Of a stretch of 64,000 bases of DNA, positions 1 through 9,048 are shown one piece after another. Both the position numbers and the translations under genes were made by a program. The notes under the pieces were generated by a model, which saw only the letters and a list, made by a program, of their open reading frames with translations, was not told the origin of the DNA and did no database searches. Within the stretch, counting starts at the first letter, position 1. Each line of letters begins with the position of its first letter. Source of the stretch: VXNE01 sp965217825 (GTDB lineage Bacteria > Pseudomonadota > Gammaproteobacteria > Pseudomonadales > Azotimanducaceae); contig OZ244571.1 of assembly GCA_965217825.1 (NCBI GenBank), positions 434,001 to 498,000 of the forward strand, written 5' to 3'.

Positions 1-697
1 CGAACTTCCGCACGCGTTTCCCTCGGCAAGGCGGCTTGCCGGATCCCTACGCTATCAACTCACTGTCGAGCAACTCGCTGTCGAGGCCCGCGACGAGACG
101 AAATACGCGCTCTATATCCAGGGGGCGAGCGACGCGATCGAGGAGCGCGCCCGCATCGCCCTGATCGGGCAGATGCTCGACGACCGCTACTACACAGCGG
201 TCATTTCGGAGCAGACCTACATCGCTCGCGCCTTTTCGGTCCCCATCGCGCGACACCCCGGGATCATGTTCGTACAGTGGTCGGAAACCGGTGCGGAGGA
301 ACTTGAGACGCGTACGCTGGCCTTCCTCTCCGAGCAGCGGGCTTGGTTCTGCGGACTCTCGGAAGCGGAATTGGAGGAGCACAAGAACGGTTTCCTCGCA
401 ACCCTCACAGGGGTAGACCGCAACAATCGCGATCGCATGTCACGGCTCACGCAAGACCTCGCTGCTCGCGTACTCACTTTCGACGACCGGGACCAGCTTG
501 TCAGGGCCGTGAGGCGGCTCACGCCCGAGGAGGTCGCGAACGCATACGACGCCCTGATCAATCCCGCTCGCGGCAACCGGCTGACGGTGTACAGCCCCGG
601 GCGCGCGGGCACCGCTCCGCAGGATGGAACGCTGGTGTCATCCATGGAGGCGTTGATCGAGTCCACATCTCCCGATCCGTCTGCTTCACAGCGATAG
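1..697 (+). CDS. M16 (insulinase/pitrilysin-like) peptidase, C-terminal part
   Basis: The reading frame is open from base 2 and runs off the left edge, so only the last 231 or so residues are present. The sequence resembles the C-terminal half of long M16 metallopeptidases (pitrilysin/insulysin type). Near the middle there is a segment on the pattern F-V-Q-W followed by the acidic helix LETRTLAFL, and then EEHKNGFLATL, which is characteristic of these C-terminal domains. The zinc-binding HxxEH motif would lie in the missing N-terminal half. The likely role is periplasmic oligopeptide degradation, inferred from the family. No downstream partner is evident. An alternative within M16 (a processing-peptidase type) cannot be excluded from this fragment. 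Confidence 0.75.
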   Translation, partial: ELPHAFPSARRLAGSLRYQLTVEQLAVEARDETKYALYIQGASDAIEERARIALIGQMLDDRYYTAVISEQTYIARAFSVPIARHPGIMFVQWSETGAEELETRTLAFLSEQRAWFCGLSEAELEEHKNGFLATLTGVDRNNRDRMSRLTQDLAARVLTFDDRDQLVRAVRRLTPEEVANAYDALINPARGNRLTVYSPGRAGTAPQDGTLVSSMEALIESTSPDPSASQR

Positions 698-840
698 CGC
701 AACAGGGCGGGCAATTTGCCGTATCTGGCGCGCACGTGGTTTGCCGGAGTGTCGTTTCCGACGCGGTCGGCTCGTTCAGGCTCTATTCAGCGGGCGCGGT
801 CTAGGCTGTCGCCATCGAATGCAACCGTTTAGTGATTGAC

Positions 841-1359
841 ATGCAATTTCGCCGTTTGATCCGACCAGTCATGCTGGCCACAGCAACTTCTCTCGCCGTC
901 GGCGCACACGCGGCCAGCCACTATGAGAGAGCGCGCGTGATCGACGTGATCCCCGTCTACAAGACGGTGCGCTACGCCATGCCGGTCGAAGATTGCCGGG
1001 CCCAAACCGTTCGCCTTCCCCAGTATGGCGTGTCCGGGACCGCCCCGATTGTCGGTGCCGTTATCGGTGGCGCCGTCGGAAACGCTGTCGGACACAAAAA
1101 GAGAAACAAGCAGGTGGGCGCCCTGATCGGGGCCGTCCTGGGAGCGACCATCGGCAACGACATCGCCAACGCTTCGCCCGATCGTTCGCATGCTCGGTAC
1201 GGCACGCGGCATGTTTGCGACACATTTACCGAGTATCGCACCGAAGATCGGCTGGTCGGCTACGACGTGAGCTACGAATACGCCGGCCAAACCTACACCG
1301 CGCGGATGAAGCGGCGCCCCGGGGACGAGATACGCATTCGCGTAACGCCCATCGAATAA
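841..1359 (+). CDS. Glycine-zipper (17-kDa surface antigen-like) exported protein
   Basis: The ATG at 841 is preferred over an in-frame GTG at 832. The product begins with a signal peptide (hydrophobic stretch ending near AHAAS, about residue 25). Residues around 70-110 form a glycine zipper in two short halves (GAVIGGAVGNAVG and GALIGAVLGATIG) separated by a basic KKRNKQ turn. This is the Rick_17kDa_Anti / glycine-zipper 2TM arrangement. The C-terminal third has conserved cysteine and tyrosine positions (VCDTFTEYRTEDRLVGYDV) typical of these proteins. It is probably an outer-membrane or periplasmic protein; molecular function is not known. It stands alone, between the peptidase end and the two-component system. 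Confidence 0.75.
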   Translation: MQFRRLIRPVMLATATSLAVGAHAASHYERARVIDVIPVYKTVRYAMPVEDCRAQTVRLPQYGVSGTAPIVGAVIGGAVGNAVGHKKRNKQVGALIGAVLGATIGNDIANASPDRSHARYGTRHVCDTFTEYRTEDRLVGYDVSYEYAGQTYTARMKRRPGDEIRIRVTPIE

Positions 1360-1546
1360 TGTTGAAGCCCTGCCGCGCCCGATTGCCTTGGACATGACAG
1401 CGCGGTAGTCCCGGTGCATTCGCCCACAGCGCCTGGCGGCGGAGAGACCGCTCGGCCTTCCTCAAAATTGATGTGCCAATCCCGGCCATCTGTGCCAAAT
1501 TGACGTGATGTCGTTAGCGGCGCTTACGCCGCACGGATGAAAAGAG

Positions 1547-2215
1547 ATGCGCGTTCTGTTGGTCGAGGACGAAATGCTTCTTCGGGCGCAGGTGGACAAG
1601 TACTTGCGAGACTCGGGCTTTGTCGTCGATATGGCGTCCAACGGCGAGAAAGGACTCTATTTCGGCCTCGAGTTCGACTACGACGTTGCCGTCATCGATC
1701 TCGGTCTTCCCAAAATGAACGGCATTGACCTGATCGCGGAGCTACGCAAACAGAACCGTGCGTTTCCCATCCTCATTCTGACCGCCCGCCGCGACTGGCA
1801 GGACAAGGTGGCCGGGCTCGAAGCCGGCGCCGATGACTACCTGACCAAGCCCTTTCACCTGGAAGAACTGAAAGCGCGCCTCAACGCCCTGATACGGCGC
1901 GCCGCGGGATACGCCTCTCCCGTGGTCGAGAAAGGGCCGCTAAGCCTCGACCTCGGCGCCAAGGAAGCGCGCCTGAACGGCGATGCGCTGGAGCTGACGG
2001 CATTCGAGTACCGCGTTCTGGAGTATCTCGTCATGAATCCGGCCCGAGTCGTCTCGAAGGGGGAACTGACGGAGCACCTGTACGAGCAGGATTTTGATAG
2101 AGACAGCAACGTCATCGAAGTATTTATCGGACGGCTGCGCCGGAAACTCGACCCTGACGGGACGCTAAATCCCATTCGCACTATTCGAGGCGCAGGTTAC
2201 CGTTTCTCCCTCTAG
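1547..2215 (+). CDS. OmpR/PhoP-family response regulator
   Basis: This is a 222-residue two-domain response regulator. The receiver domain (about 1-118) has the acidic pair in VEDE, the phospho-acceptor Asp in VIDLGLPKMNG (about residue 51), the switch Thr in ILTAR and the conserved Lys in DDYLTKPFH. The winged-helix DNA-binding domain (about 125-222) ends with the recognition-helix pattern VIEVFIGRLRRKL and RGAGYRF. Length and motifs fit PhoP-like regulators. The histidine kinase follows after 37 bp, so the two are almost certainly co-transcribed. Regulation of envelope or Mg2+-responsive genes is inferred from the PhoP family only. Confidence 0.92.
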   Translation: MRVLLVEDEMLLRAQVDKYLRDSGFVVDMASNGEKGLYFGLEFDYDVAVIDLGLPKMNGIDLIAELRKQNRAFPILILTARRDWQDKVAGLEAGADDYLTKPFHLEELKARLNALIRRAAGYASPVVEKGPLSLDLGAKEARLNGDALELTAFEYRVLEYLVMNPARVVSKGELTEHLYEQDFDRDSNVIEVFIGRLRRKLDPDGTLNPIRTIRGAGYRFSL

Positions 2216-2252
2216 CCCTTGAATACGATACCCCCATCTTTCCTGGCACCAC

Positions 2253-3746
2253 ATGGTGCGACCTTACATGCGCGTTAGCCTGCATGGTCGCCTGATGGCG
2301 ACGACCGCCATCGCCCTCGGTCTGTTTCTCCTCGCCACCGGCTGGATATGGGAGCGATTGTTCACGACCAGCGTACGCGCGAGCGCCGAAGAGCAGATGC
2401 TCATCGTGGCGTACGGCCTCGTTGACGCGACCAGGAAACATGCCGATCCCACGGCTTTCCGTGGACCCTACGTAGGCCAGACTGGGCCCCAGGAGCGGGT
2501 GCCGTTGGTGGGACCTTCCATATTGCTCCCCGACGAACTTGGCGAACCGCGACTGTCCCGGCCGAATTCGGGTCTCTACGCGTACGTCGAAACGGCGGAC
2601 GGTACGTTGGCGTGGCGGTCGCCATCCATGACCATCACGTCGGTGGCCGCAGCGCCCAACCGCCGGCCGCCGCCTGGAGACTCGCGCTTTCACAAGATCG
2701 AGAGGGCCGGTACCGAGCCCCGATTCCTCCTTGGCTACACGGTGATTCTCGAAGAACTTGAGGACTCGGAGCTTACTTTCTGGGTGCTGAACGATCAGTC
2801 CCCGTTCAATGCCGAGATTCGCGAGTTTCGCAGAAGCCTCGTGGTTGGCGTGACCGCCGCCACGCTGCTCCTGATCGTCCTGCAACTTGGCACCCTGAGG
2901 TGGGGGCTACGCCCCTTGCGACGGATGGCGGAGCGAGTCCGCGCGCTGCACGCCGGGCAACGCGGCGACATCGGTGAGGACTACCCCGCGGAACTCGCCC
3001 AGCTAGCGCGCACGTTGAACCGTTTTATCGAACACGAACTGGAGAACCGGGAACGCTATCGCCGCGCCATGGGCGACTTGGCACATAGTTTGAAAACACC
3101 GCTAGCCGTCCTGAAGAATGCCCTGATAACACCCGACAGACCCGAGAACACGCTGTTCGACGATCAGCTCGACCGCATGGAGGCGACCATAACCCGTCAA
3201 CTCTCGCGCGCTGCGGCAATACCGCCCGTGCTGCCACACGAACCCGTGGCGGTGACGCCCCTGCTGGAACGTCTGTGCCGCGCGCTTGACAAGGCGTATG
3301 CGGGGAAGACCGTCGCTGTAGAGATCCGCGCGGCGCAGGTTCGGGTGAGGGCGGACGAGCGCGACGTGATGGACGTATTGGGCAACCTGCTGGAAAACGC
3401 CTACAAGTACTCGCATTCGAAAGTGCGCGTCACGGTAAGGCAGGACGAATGCCCTGCGACCCGCGCCGGCCAGGGCCCGACCGGATCAAACGCTACGGAA
3501 CAAGACGCTCTCCGGACGGGGTCGCGCGAAGTCGTCTGCATAGTCGTGGAGGACGATGGCGACGGCATCCCCGAAGCGGCGAAGCGCTACGTCTTTGAAC
3601 GGGGCGCGCGCGCCGACACCGCCCATTCCGGCCACGGCATCGGTCTCGCCGCTGCCGTGGAGCTGGCCACCGCCTACGGCGGCACCGTGCAACTCGCCGA
3701 CAGCGATCTGGGTGGGGCCCGGGTGATCCTCAAGCTCCCAGCGTAG
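2253..3746 (+). CDS. PhoQ-like sensor histidine kinase
   Basis: The 497-residue product has a transmembrane segment at about 12-31, a periplasmic sensor region of about 165 residues and a second transmembrane segment at about 198-218. A HAMP-like linker follows, then a HisKA H-box (GDLAHSLKTPLAVL, phospho-His near residue 278). The HATPase domain has the N box (GNLLENAYKYS), G1 (DDGDGIP) and G2 (GHGIGLAA). It probably phosphorylates the regulator encoded just upstream. A low-complexity insert lies between the N and G1 boxes. ATG at 2253 is used; ATG at 2268 is an alternative start. Confidence 0.9.
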   Translation: MVRPYMRVSLHGRLMATTAIALGLFLLATGWIWERLFTTSVRASAEEQMLIVAYGLVDATRKHADPTAFRGPYVGQTGPQERVPLVGPSILLPDELGEPRLSRPNSGLYAYVETADGTLAWRSPSMTITSVAAAPNRRPPPGDSRFHKIERAGTEPRFLLGYTVILEELEDSELTFWVLNDQSPFNAEIREFRRSLVVGVTAATLLLIVLQLGTLRWGLRPLRRMAERVRALHAGQRGDIGEDYPAELAQLARTLNRFIEHELENRERYRRAMGDLAHSLKTPLAVLKNALITPDRPENTLFDDQLDRMEATITRQLSRAAAIPPVLPHEPVAVTPLLERLCRALDKAYAGKTVAVEIRAAQVRVRADERDVMDVLGNLLENAYKYSHSKVRVTVRQDECPATRAGQGPTGSNATEQDALRTGSREVVCIVVEDDGDGIPEAAKRYVFERGARADTAHSGHGIGLAAAVELATAYGGTVQLADSDLGGARVILKLPA

Positions 3747-3911
3747 GCCCGGCGTCGAGGCTAGCTGCTAGCGGAAAGATCCACGGGACGATAGGTGGGC
3801 TTGTCCGATAACACATTGGGCGGGGCGCGTCGGGACCAGGGAGGGGATTCGAGCGAGGGCCCATATGTGCGGAAACGGAGGTGGCTCAGGCGGTCTATGG
3901 TCGGATGGTCG

Positions 3912-4328
3912 CTACCGCGTTGAGGGAACGTAGCCGATTCCCCAGACGCGGAGCAGCGCGCGGCAGCCTTGGTGGAAGTCGTTCTGGAAGTCCACCATCT
4001 GCAACTGCGACAATGTCCAAGAGATTTCGTCGTGGTCGCACGGGCGGTGCATGATGGGCACGATTCTTCCGTCGAAGCGATCTTGCTGGAGTGAGAAGAC
4101 CAACTCCCTCTTGACCCATATCGATGCGACGGCATCGGGGGACAGGACCAAGACAAACCAGTCGCAGCGCCGCAAGGCTGCGCCTATCTCGTCGTGCCAT
4201 TGCTGCGCGCCCTGAATATTGGTGTCGCTGTACCAAACCGGGACGCCGTGGCGTCGCAGTACATCGGCCAACCCAGTCGTGAATGTTCGGTCGGCACTCG
4301 AGTGCGACAGGAAGACTTCTTTCGGCAC
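3912..4328 (-). CDS. Stand-alone TIR-domain protein (TIR 1)
   Basis: The 138-residue protein consists almost entirely of one TIR domain. It begins with the box-1 pattern VFLSHSSADRTF and continues with a BB-loop-like WYSDTNIQGAQQWHDEI. The αC-type motif SIWVKREL carries the Trp and the Glu expected of NAD-hydrolysing TIRs. No sensor, transmembrane or effector domain is attached. It lies 23 bp downstream of a second TIR gene in the same orientation, so the two are probably co-transcribed. TIR proteins of this kind often act as NADases or signalling-nucleotide synthases in phage defence, but neither activity can be shown here. No Thoeris ThsA-like partner is visible. Confidence 0.8.
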   Translation of the reverse strand: MPKEVFLSHSSADRTFTTGLADVLRRHGVPVWYSDTNIQGAQQWHDEIGAALRRCDWFVLVLSPDAVASIWVKRELVFSLQQDRFDGRIVPIMHRPCDHDEISWTLSQLQMVDFQNDFHQGCRALLRVWGIGYVPSTR

Positions 4329-4351
4329 GCGGGCTAGCCGAAGGACGAGGC

Positions 4352-4762
4352 TCAGGCGTGACTAAGGATCGCCTTGGCGATCGGTTCGAATTTCGGGCCG
4401 TCGGTCTCGGCGTCGTCCAACTCGACCCATGGCATACGCCGGACGATCCACGGAATCTCGCTTGCAGGAAATCCCTCCAAGTTGCCGACTACGACGGGAA
4501 TGAGACGGTTGCGGTAGTTCTTGGCACCGAGGGCATATTCGATGTCGCGCTTGACGTAGGGGGAACTCGCAGCCGCAGGAGTGAGGAGCACGACCATGGC
4601 CTCCGACTCTTCCAAGGCGCGCGCGACCTCGCCTGCCCAATTATCGCCGGGCAACAGGTCACGGTCGGGATCCCAGACTTCGAGACCGCTCTCCGCAAGG
4701 ACCTTGCAGATGCGTGCCGCGAGCGGGGCGTCCGTGTGGGCGTGGCTGAGGAAGACCTTCAT
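4352..4762 (-). CDS. Stand-alone TIR-domain protein (TIR 2)
   Basis: This is a 136-residue single TIR domain, first gene of the TIR pair. It opens with KVFLSHAHTDAPLA and has VWDPDRDLLPGDNW in the BB-loop region. The αC motif reads SPYVKRDIEYAL, with Asp where the neighbouring TIR has the presumed catalytic Glu and Tyr in place of Trp. It may therefore be catalytically weak or act as a regulatory partner of TIR 1; this is inference. The start is the ATG at 4762. The gene lies between the PhoQ-like kinase and the DUF349 gene with no evident functional link to either. Confidence 0.78.
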   Translation of the reverse strand: MKVFLSHAHTDAPLAARICKVLAESGLEVWDPDRDLLPGDNWAGEVARALEESEAMVVLLTPAAASSPYVKRDIEYALGAKNYRNRLIPVVVGNLEGFPASEIPWIVRRMPWVELDDAETDGPKFEPIAKAILSHA

Positions 4763-4960
4763 GACGTCTCAGTTGTCTCACAGATTCCAAAGTGTGGCCG
4801 TCAAGTGCCAACGTAGCAGATGCTTGGCAGCCTGTCATGTCGCCAAGGGACGCTTCTGTTGGCTCGTCGACCAGGCGGATCGGACGACACGCAGCATCTC
4901 TCGTCCCCGTGTTCGCGGGGGCCAAATACGGCGCCCGCACGGGCAACGGATTCTGTGGCG

Positions 4961-7693
4961 CTAGTGCTCGACGATCTGCCGGATTGCTTCAAAAAAGCGC
5001 GACCTGACCGCTTCCGCTTCGGTTTGCAGTGTGGCCGCGGCACACCATCGCTCCAGCAACGACTCGACGTCCGCCGGGTCGTGGTCCCGCGCTGTCATCC
5101 CGGATTGCAGGCGGCCGACCTGTACCTCCATCCGGAGACTTTGATCTTCCGGCGGAGAGGTGATTCCGGCCCCGATTTCCGCTTCAACGGCCAAGCGTCG
5201 CAAGGCCAGGAAATCCAGTAACGCCGGGCCATCAAGCCGCGGCTTGAACAGCTCCGCAAGTGCGCCGGCTTCCTCGAGCCATGCCTCTTTCGATCCGCCG
5301 TCCCGTTCGATGCCGGCAAGCCTCGCATCCAGCGCATCGATGCTGTCCACTCGCTCCAACTCGCCCCGGAGGCGTTGCTGCGCCGCGCGCAAGCCAATCT
5401 CTCGCTCGTGGTCGGACAGCATGCGATAAGCCCGCCGCTCGACCTCCCGTGGCAACCCTTCCAGGGCTTCTATCCTGGCCCGACAAGCGTTCAGCAGTCG
5501 GCGGGCATCTTCGGTCGAGTCGGCTTCGGCAACCGCCTGCGCGAGATCTTCGGTCAAGGCGTTCGCCTGGTCTACCGCTTGCGCCAACCGTGACCGGCGC
5601 TCGTCGCGGCTGGCATCACGGGTCTCGAAGACCTGATCGCAGATGCCGCGAAATTCCTTCCATAGCGCCTGATCAACGCGACGGCGCGTCGGGCCGACAC
5701 GTTTCCAATCCGCCTGCAGCCGTTTCATCAGTTGGATCTGGTCGTGTATCGGACTGTTCTCTTCAACTGCAGACCGAGCTTCCTCAACGATGGCCGTCTT
5801 CGTCGCCTCGTTGCGCTCCCATTCCTCACGCAGATGACCGGAGATCTTCTCCGACACGGCCTTGAACCGGGATTCCACCCTTCGTCCCGGCGACCTGTCG
5901 ACCGGCCGGTAGGTACGCCATTCATTTCGCGCCCGCTGCAGAATCTGCTCGACGCCCCTGTAGTCCGCATCCTCCCAATCATTCTCTTCGACGAACGCCT
6001 CAAGCTGAGCGCAGATCGTGCGGCGCTGCTCGAGATTGAACTTGCGTTCCTCCGCAAGTTGCTCGAAGTGCCGCCGACAGGGCGCGAAGGCGCGATCCGC
6101 CGCCGCATCGAAGCGCTCCATCAACGCGCGGTCCCTGGCCGATTGAATATGCCCGAGCGCCTTGACGCGACCGCGCAGAGTCTTGATCCGTTCCATCTGC
6201 GCGTTCGGATTCAACGGATGGTCGGCGAGCGATTCCATCTCTTCGCACAGGGCTTCACGTTTGCCGAGCAATGCGAATGCTTGCCAATCCGCGAGCTCAC
6301 GCAACTGACGCGACCCCGATGCGAGCTTCGCGCTCGGCCTTTGCTGGGCCGACTTCGGAAGGCATCGAATCCAACGGTTCGCCTCGCTTTGCAGGCGTAG
6401 CGCGTCGTTCACCTCGCCCGCCTCAACCGCGACCTCGACCGCACTGATCGACCTATCGATTTCTTCCTGCACCGCGGCGTATGCGTCGCGGCTGTTCTGG
6501 TCCACCGCCTCGAACGCATCTTGCGCAATCCCCAGCCGCTCGACCCATTCTGGGGGCGAAGACCTTTCCGGCCAGGCGATTTTCCCGCGAAGTGACTCTG
6601 CTGCTCGCGCATGTCGGCGCGCCTGCGACTGCAATCGCCATCGCACTTCGTATTCATCATCCGGCGGCGTTTCAAGCCCCGCATGCGCATTGACAATCTC
6701 TTCGATCTCCGTCTTGCACGAGACGGCCCTATCCAGCGCGGCGAGGAGATCGGCAATGCCTTCCCGGTATTGCGCGAAAGTCGAGGCCGTTTCACCCGGC
6801 GGAATCGAATTCTCAGCGAGGGCACCCCAGCGATTTCCGATGCTGTGCCACCGCTCTTCCAGTTCGCCGATCGCTTCGACGCCATCCGCAATGGCCTGCT
6901 GCAAGGCGTCCGCCTCGGTCAGCAGGCCATTGAACGAGTCGCTGCCGGTCGTCGGTGACGACGATTCCGGCAGTTGGAATCGCGCCTGCATGTCCGCAGG
7001 CGTTTCCGCCGCTCCGCCCAGGGATTCGAGGTGCTCCTCGTTTTCCTCCAGGCTCGCCTTGAGCGCGTCCCACTCGACCCGCAACGCTTCGCGTTTTGCG
7101 TCGAACTGCACATCCCCGACCGACAGCCGATTCGCGGAATCGATCAGTGCTTCCGCCCGTGCGACCAACTCGTCGCGCTCATGCTTGAGACGCTTCAATG
7201 CATTGACGCGGTCGCGTACAACGCGATGCACCGTCTTGTCCCCGCTGCGCAGCGCGTGTTCCAGTAGGGCGAGACGGCTTTCGCCGCGAACCTCCCGGAC
7301 CATTGCTACCCGGGTTTGCACATCCCGCAAGCCGGCGATGGCCGTCCCCAACGCGCCATCGTCGATCATGGAGAGAAGGTCCGGCGAAGGGGTCAGGACA
7401 AAGCAGGCAACGACAACAAGCGGGTGGGTGGCGAACGCATGGTCGTCGCCGAGTTCCGCCAGGCGGGTGGCAGCGGCGCTAGCTACCTCTGCGTCATCAA
7501 GGAGTGAACCGAGCGCGGCGACGGATTGCAGGCGCGCGATGGCGGCGGTGCGCACGCCGGTATCGGCATCGGTCCTGGCCGCTTCTTCGAGGACCGCTTG
7601 TTCCGAGTCGTCCAGCGCGAGCAACGCTTCGCGCCTGTGTGCCGGATTCGCGTCCGTCGTCTGCGGTTTGCGTTTGAAGAGTCTCGACAGCAT
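4961..7693 (-). CDS. DUF349 domain-containing protein
   Basis: The 910-residue protein is rich in charged, helical sequence. The N-terminal 100 or so residues resemble HEAT-like helical pairs (DTGVRTAAIARLQSVAALG). The rest contains repeated DUF349-type units with the hallmark Trp/Arg pattern, for example LQADWKRVGPTRR followed by DQALWKEFRGICDQVFE, and ARNEWRTYRPVDRSPGR. Length and architecture match the long DUF349 proteins common in Gammaproteobacteria. They are probably cytoplasmic and of unknown biochemical function. No operon partner is evident: the TIR genes lie downstream with a gap of about 200 bp. A long open frame on the opposite strand is only a shadow. Confidence 0.88.
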   Translation of the reverse strand: MLSRLFKRKPQTTDANPAHRREALLALDDSEQAVLEEAARTDADTGVRTAAIARLQSVAALGSLLDDAEVASAAATRLAELGDDHAFATHPLVVVACFVLTPSPDLLSMIDDGALGTAIAGLRDVQTRVAMVREVRGESRLALLEHALRSGDKTVHRVVRDRVNALKRLKHERDELVARAEALIDSANRLSVGDVQFDAKREALRVEWDALKASLEENEEHLESLGGAAETPADMQARFQLPESSSPTTGSDSFNGLLTEADALQQAIADGVEAIGELEERWHSIGNRWGALAENSIPPGETASTFAQYREGIADLLAALDRAVSCKTEIEEIVNAHAGLETPPDDEYEVRWRLQSQARRHARAAESLRGKIAWPERSSPPEWVERLGIAQDAFEAVDQNSRDAYAAVQEEIDRSISAVEVAVEAGEVNDALRLQSEANRWIRCLPKSAQQRPSAKLASGSRQLRELADWQAFALLGKREALCEEMESLADHPLNPNAQMERIKTLRGRVKALGHIQSARDRALMERFDAAADRAFAPCRRHFEQLAEERKFNLEQRRTICAQLEAFVEENDWEDADYRGVEQILQRARNEWRTYRPVDRSPGRRVESRFKAVSEKISGHLREEWERNEATKTAIVEEARSAVEENSPIHDQIQLMKRLQADWKRVGPTRRRVDQALWKEFRGICDQVFETRDASRDERRSRLAQAVDQANALTEDLAQAVAEADSTEDARRLLNACRARIEALEGLPREVERRAYRMLSDHEREIGLRAAQQRLRGELERVDSIDALDARLAGIERDGGSKEAWLEEAGALAELFKPRLDGPALLDFLALRRLAVEAEIGAGITSPPEDQSLRMEVQVGRLQSGMTARDHDPADVESLLERWCAAATLQTEAEAVRSRFFEAIRQIVEH

Positions 7694-7730
7694 GGCTGCA
7701 CGTCATCCCGGATCCTTCGCGCATGTTCAG

Positions 7731-7970
7731 CTATACGAAGTTGTGGGTCCCATCGCAGAGCGGCCTATTGACGCTGTGCTTGCATCCGCAGAAGAACACG
7801 GTGCCGCTGGCCTCTGCGTCGTAACGTATCGGCGTGAATTCGCTGCCCTCGTGCGACCCGTCGCAAAAAGGCTGGTTGCCGCTCTTTCCGCACGCGCACC
7901 AGAAGTACTTCAATCCAGCTTCTACTTCGACCGGGAAAGGCCCCCTTTGTGCAATGTTCGGCTCCGCCAT
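7731..7970 (-). CDS. CDGSH iron-sulfur domain protein
   Basis: This 79-residue protein starts at the ATG at 7970; the longer open frame upstream has no support. It has two CDGSH-type motifs: CACGKSGNQPFCDGSHEG in the first half, and CGCKHSVNRPLCDGTH near the end. Each supplies the three Cys and one His that bind a [2Fe-2S] cluster, so this is a tandem CDGSH protein, small and soluble. Its role, likely redox or iron-sulfur handling, is unknown. It is divergent from the hydrolase gene at 8155, with a 184-bp shared upstream region. Confidence 0.88.
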   Translation of the reverse strand: MAEPNIAQRGPFPVEVEAGLKYFWCACGKSGNQPFCDGSHEGSEFTPIRYDAEASGTVFFCGCKHSVNRPLCDGTHNFV

Positions 7971-8154
7971 GGTGCCCAGCTCCTGTATACCTTTGAAACC
8001 TTCAAACGGGAGAGGTTCCACGACTACCGTACTCGACTTGGCCTTCCGATGAAACCCTGCGGCTGCCGCGTTTTGCCTTGCGGGCGGCATTGCAATCCAA
8101 TAACCGGGCCGGGTCTGTTACTGTCAAATCCTCAAGCGGTTGCGGCGGATACAG

Positions 8155-9048
8155 ATGGCGAGGTGGGACAAGACCACGACGGGTTCGATACCCGACTGGT
8201 TCTGGCAGGCGGTGGAAACGCCGAGCGAGCAGCGATTCGTCGAGGTCGAAGACTGCAATGTGTGCTATCGGCTTTGGGGAGACGCCGAAACAAAGCCCGG
8301 CATGTTGTTGATACACGGCATGAACGCCCACAGTCGCTGGTGGGATTTCATCGCGCCCCAGCTCATGGACGACTACCGGGTTGCCGCAATGGACCTGACC
8401 GGGATGGGCGACTCGGACTACCGCTACGCGTATGAAGCCGAAACCTACGCCCGCGAAATCGTCGCGGTATGCGATGCGGCGGGATTCGGGAACGACGTGG
8501 TGGTCGTCGGTCACAGTTTTGGAGGCGTGATGGCGGTGAAGGCCGCCAACCTTTACGCCGACCGGTTCGGCGCGCTGGTCCTCGTGGACTCGGGCATCCG
8601 CAATCCCGACGAACCCGTTTCGAACCAGCCCACGATGGGTGGCGGACGGCCGAAGGTGTACCCCGACCGGGAGTCCGCCGAGAACCGATTTCGCCTGTAT
8701 CCGCCGCAGCCGTGCGACAACCAATACATCATGGAGTACATCGCCAGGCATTCGCTGCTGCAGGTCGACGGGGGTTGGGCCTGGAAGTTCGACGAGGAGT
8801 TGCCCCTGACCCTCAAAGGCACTGACCGCACACCCGAAGACTACACTTCGATACCGATCCCCGTGGGTATTGTGTATGGCGCCGAGAGCAACTCATTCAC
8901 GGCGAGCACGCTTGACTACACATTGGAACTGCTCGGGCGGGACACGCCCGTCGTCGCCGTGAGGGACGCCCAGCATCATGTCTTCCTTGATCAGCCCCTG
9001 GCGTTCGTCGATGCACTGGAGCAGGTACTGGATCGCCTCCTGCCATGA
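8155..9048 (+). CDS. Alpha/beta-fold hydrolase
   Basis: The 297-residue product shows an alpha/beta hydrolase fold. It has an HG oxyanion motif (LLIHGMNAHSRWWDF), the nucleophile elbow VGHSFGG (Ser near residue 118), a probable acid in the YGAES region and a late His in DAQHHVFLDQP. This is compatible with an esterase or lactonase; substrate unknown. ATG 8155 is chosen over the in-frame TTG at 8140. The stop overlaps the start of the nucleoside transporter by 4 bp, so the two are translationally coupled. A shared role in importing and hydrolysing a nucleoside-like compound is possible but unproven. Confidence 0.85.
   Translation: MARWDKTTTGSIPDWFWQAVETPSEQRFVEVEDCNVCYRLWGDAETKPGMLLIHGMNAHSRWWDFIAPQLMDDYRVAAMDLTGMGDSDYRYAYEAETYAREIVAVCDAAGFGNDVVVVGHSFGGVMAVKAANLYADRFGALVLVDSGIRNPDEPVSNQPTMGGGRPKVYPDRESAENRFRLYPPQPCDNQYIMEYIARHSLLQVDGGWAWKFDEELPLTLKGTDRTPEDYTSIPIPVGIVYGAESNSFTASTLDYTLELLGRDTPVVAVRDAQHHVFLDQPLAFVDALEQVLDRLLP

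Noticed and set aside
6690..8435. A 581-residue open frame on the plus strand opposite the DUF349 gene
   Set aside because: It is Ser/Arg-rich low-complexity sequence that mirrors the GC-rich codon pattern of the real gene and matches no family; it also runs through the CDGSH gene.
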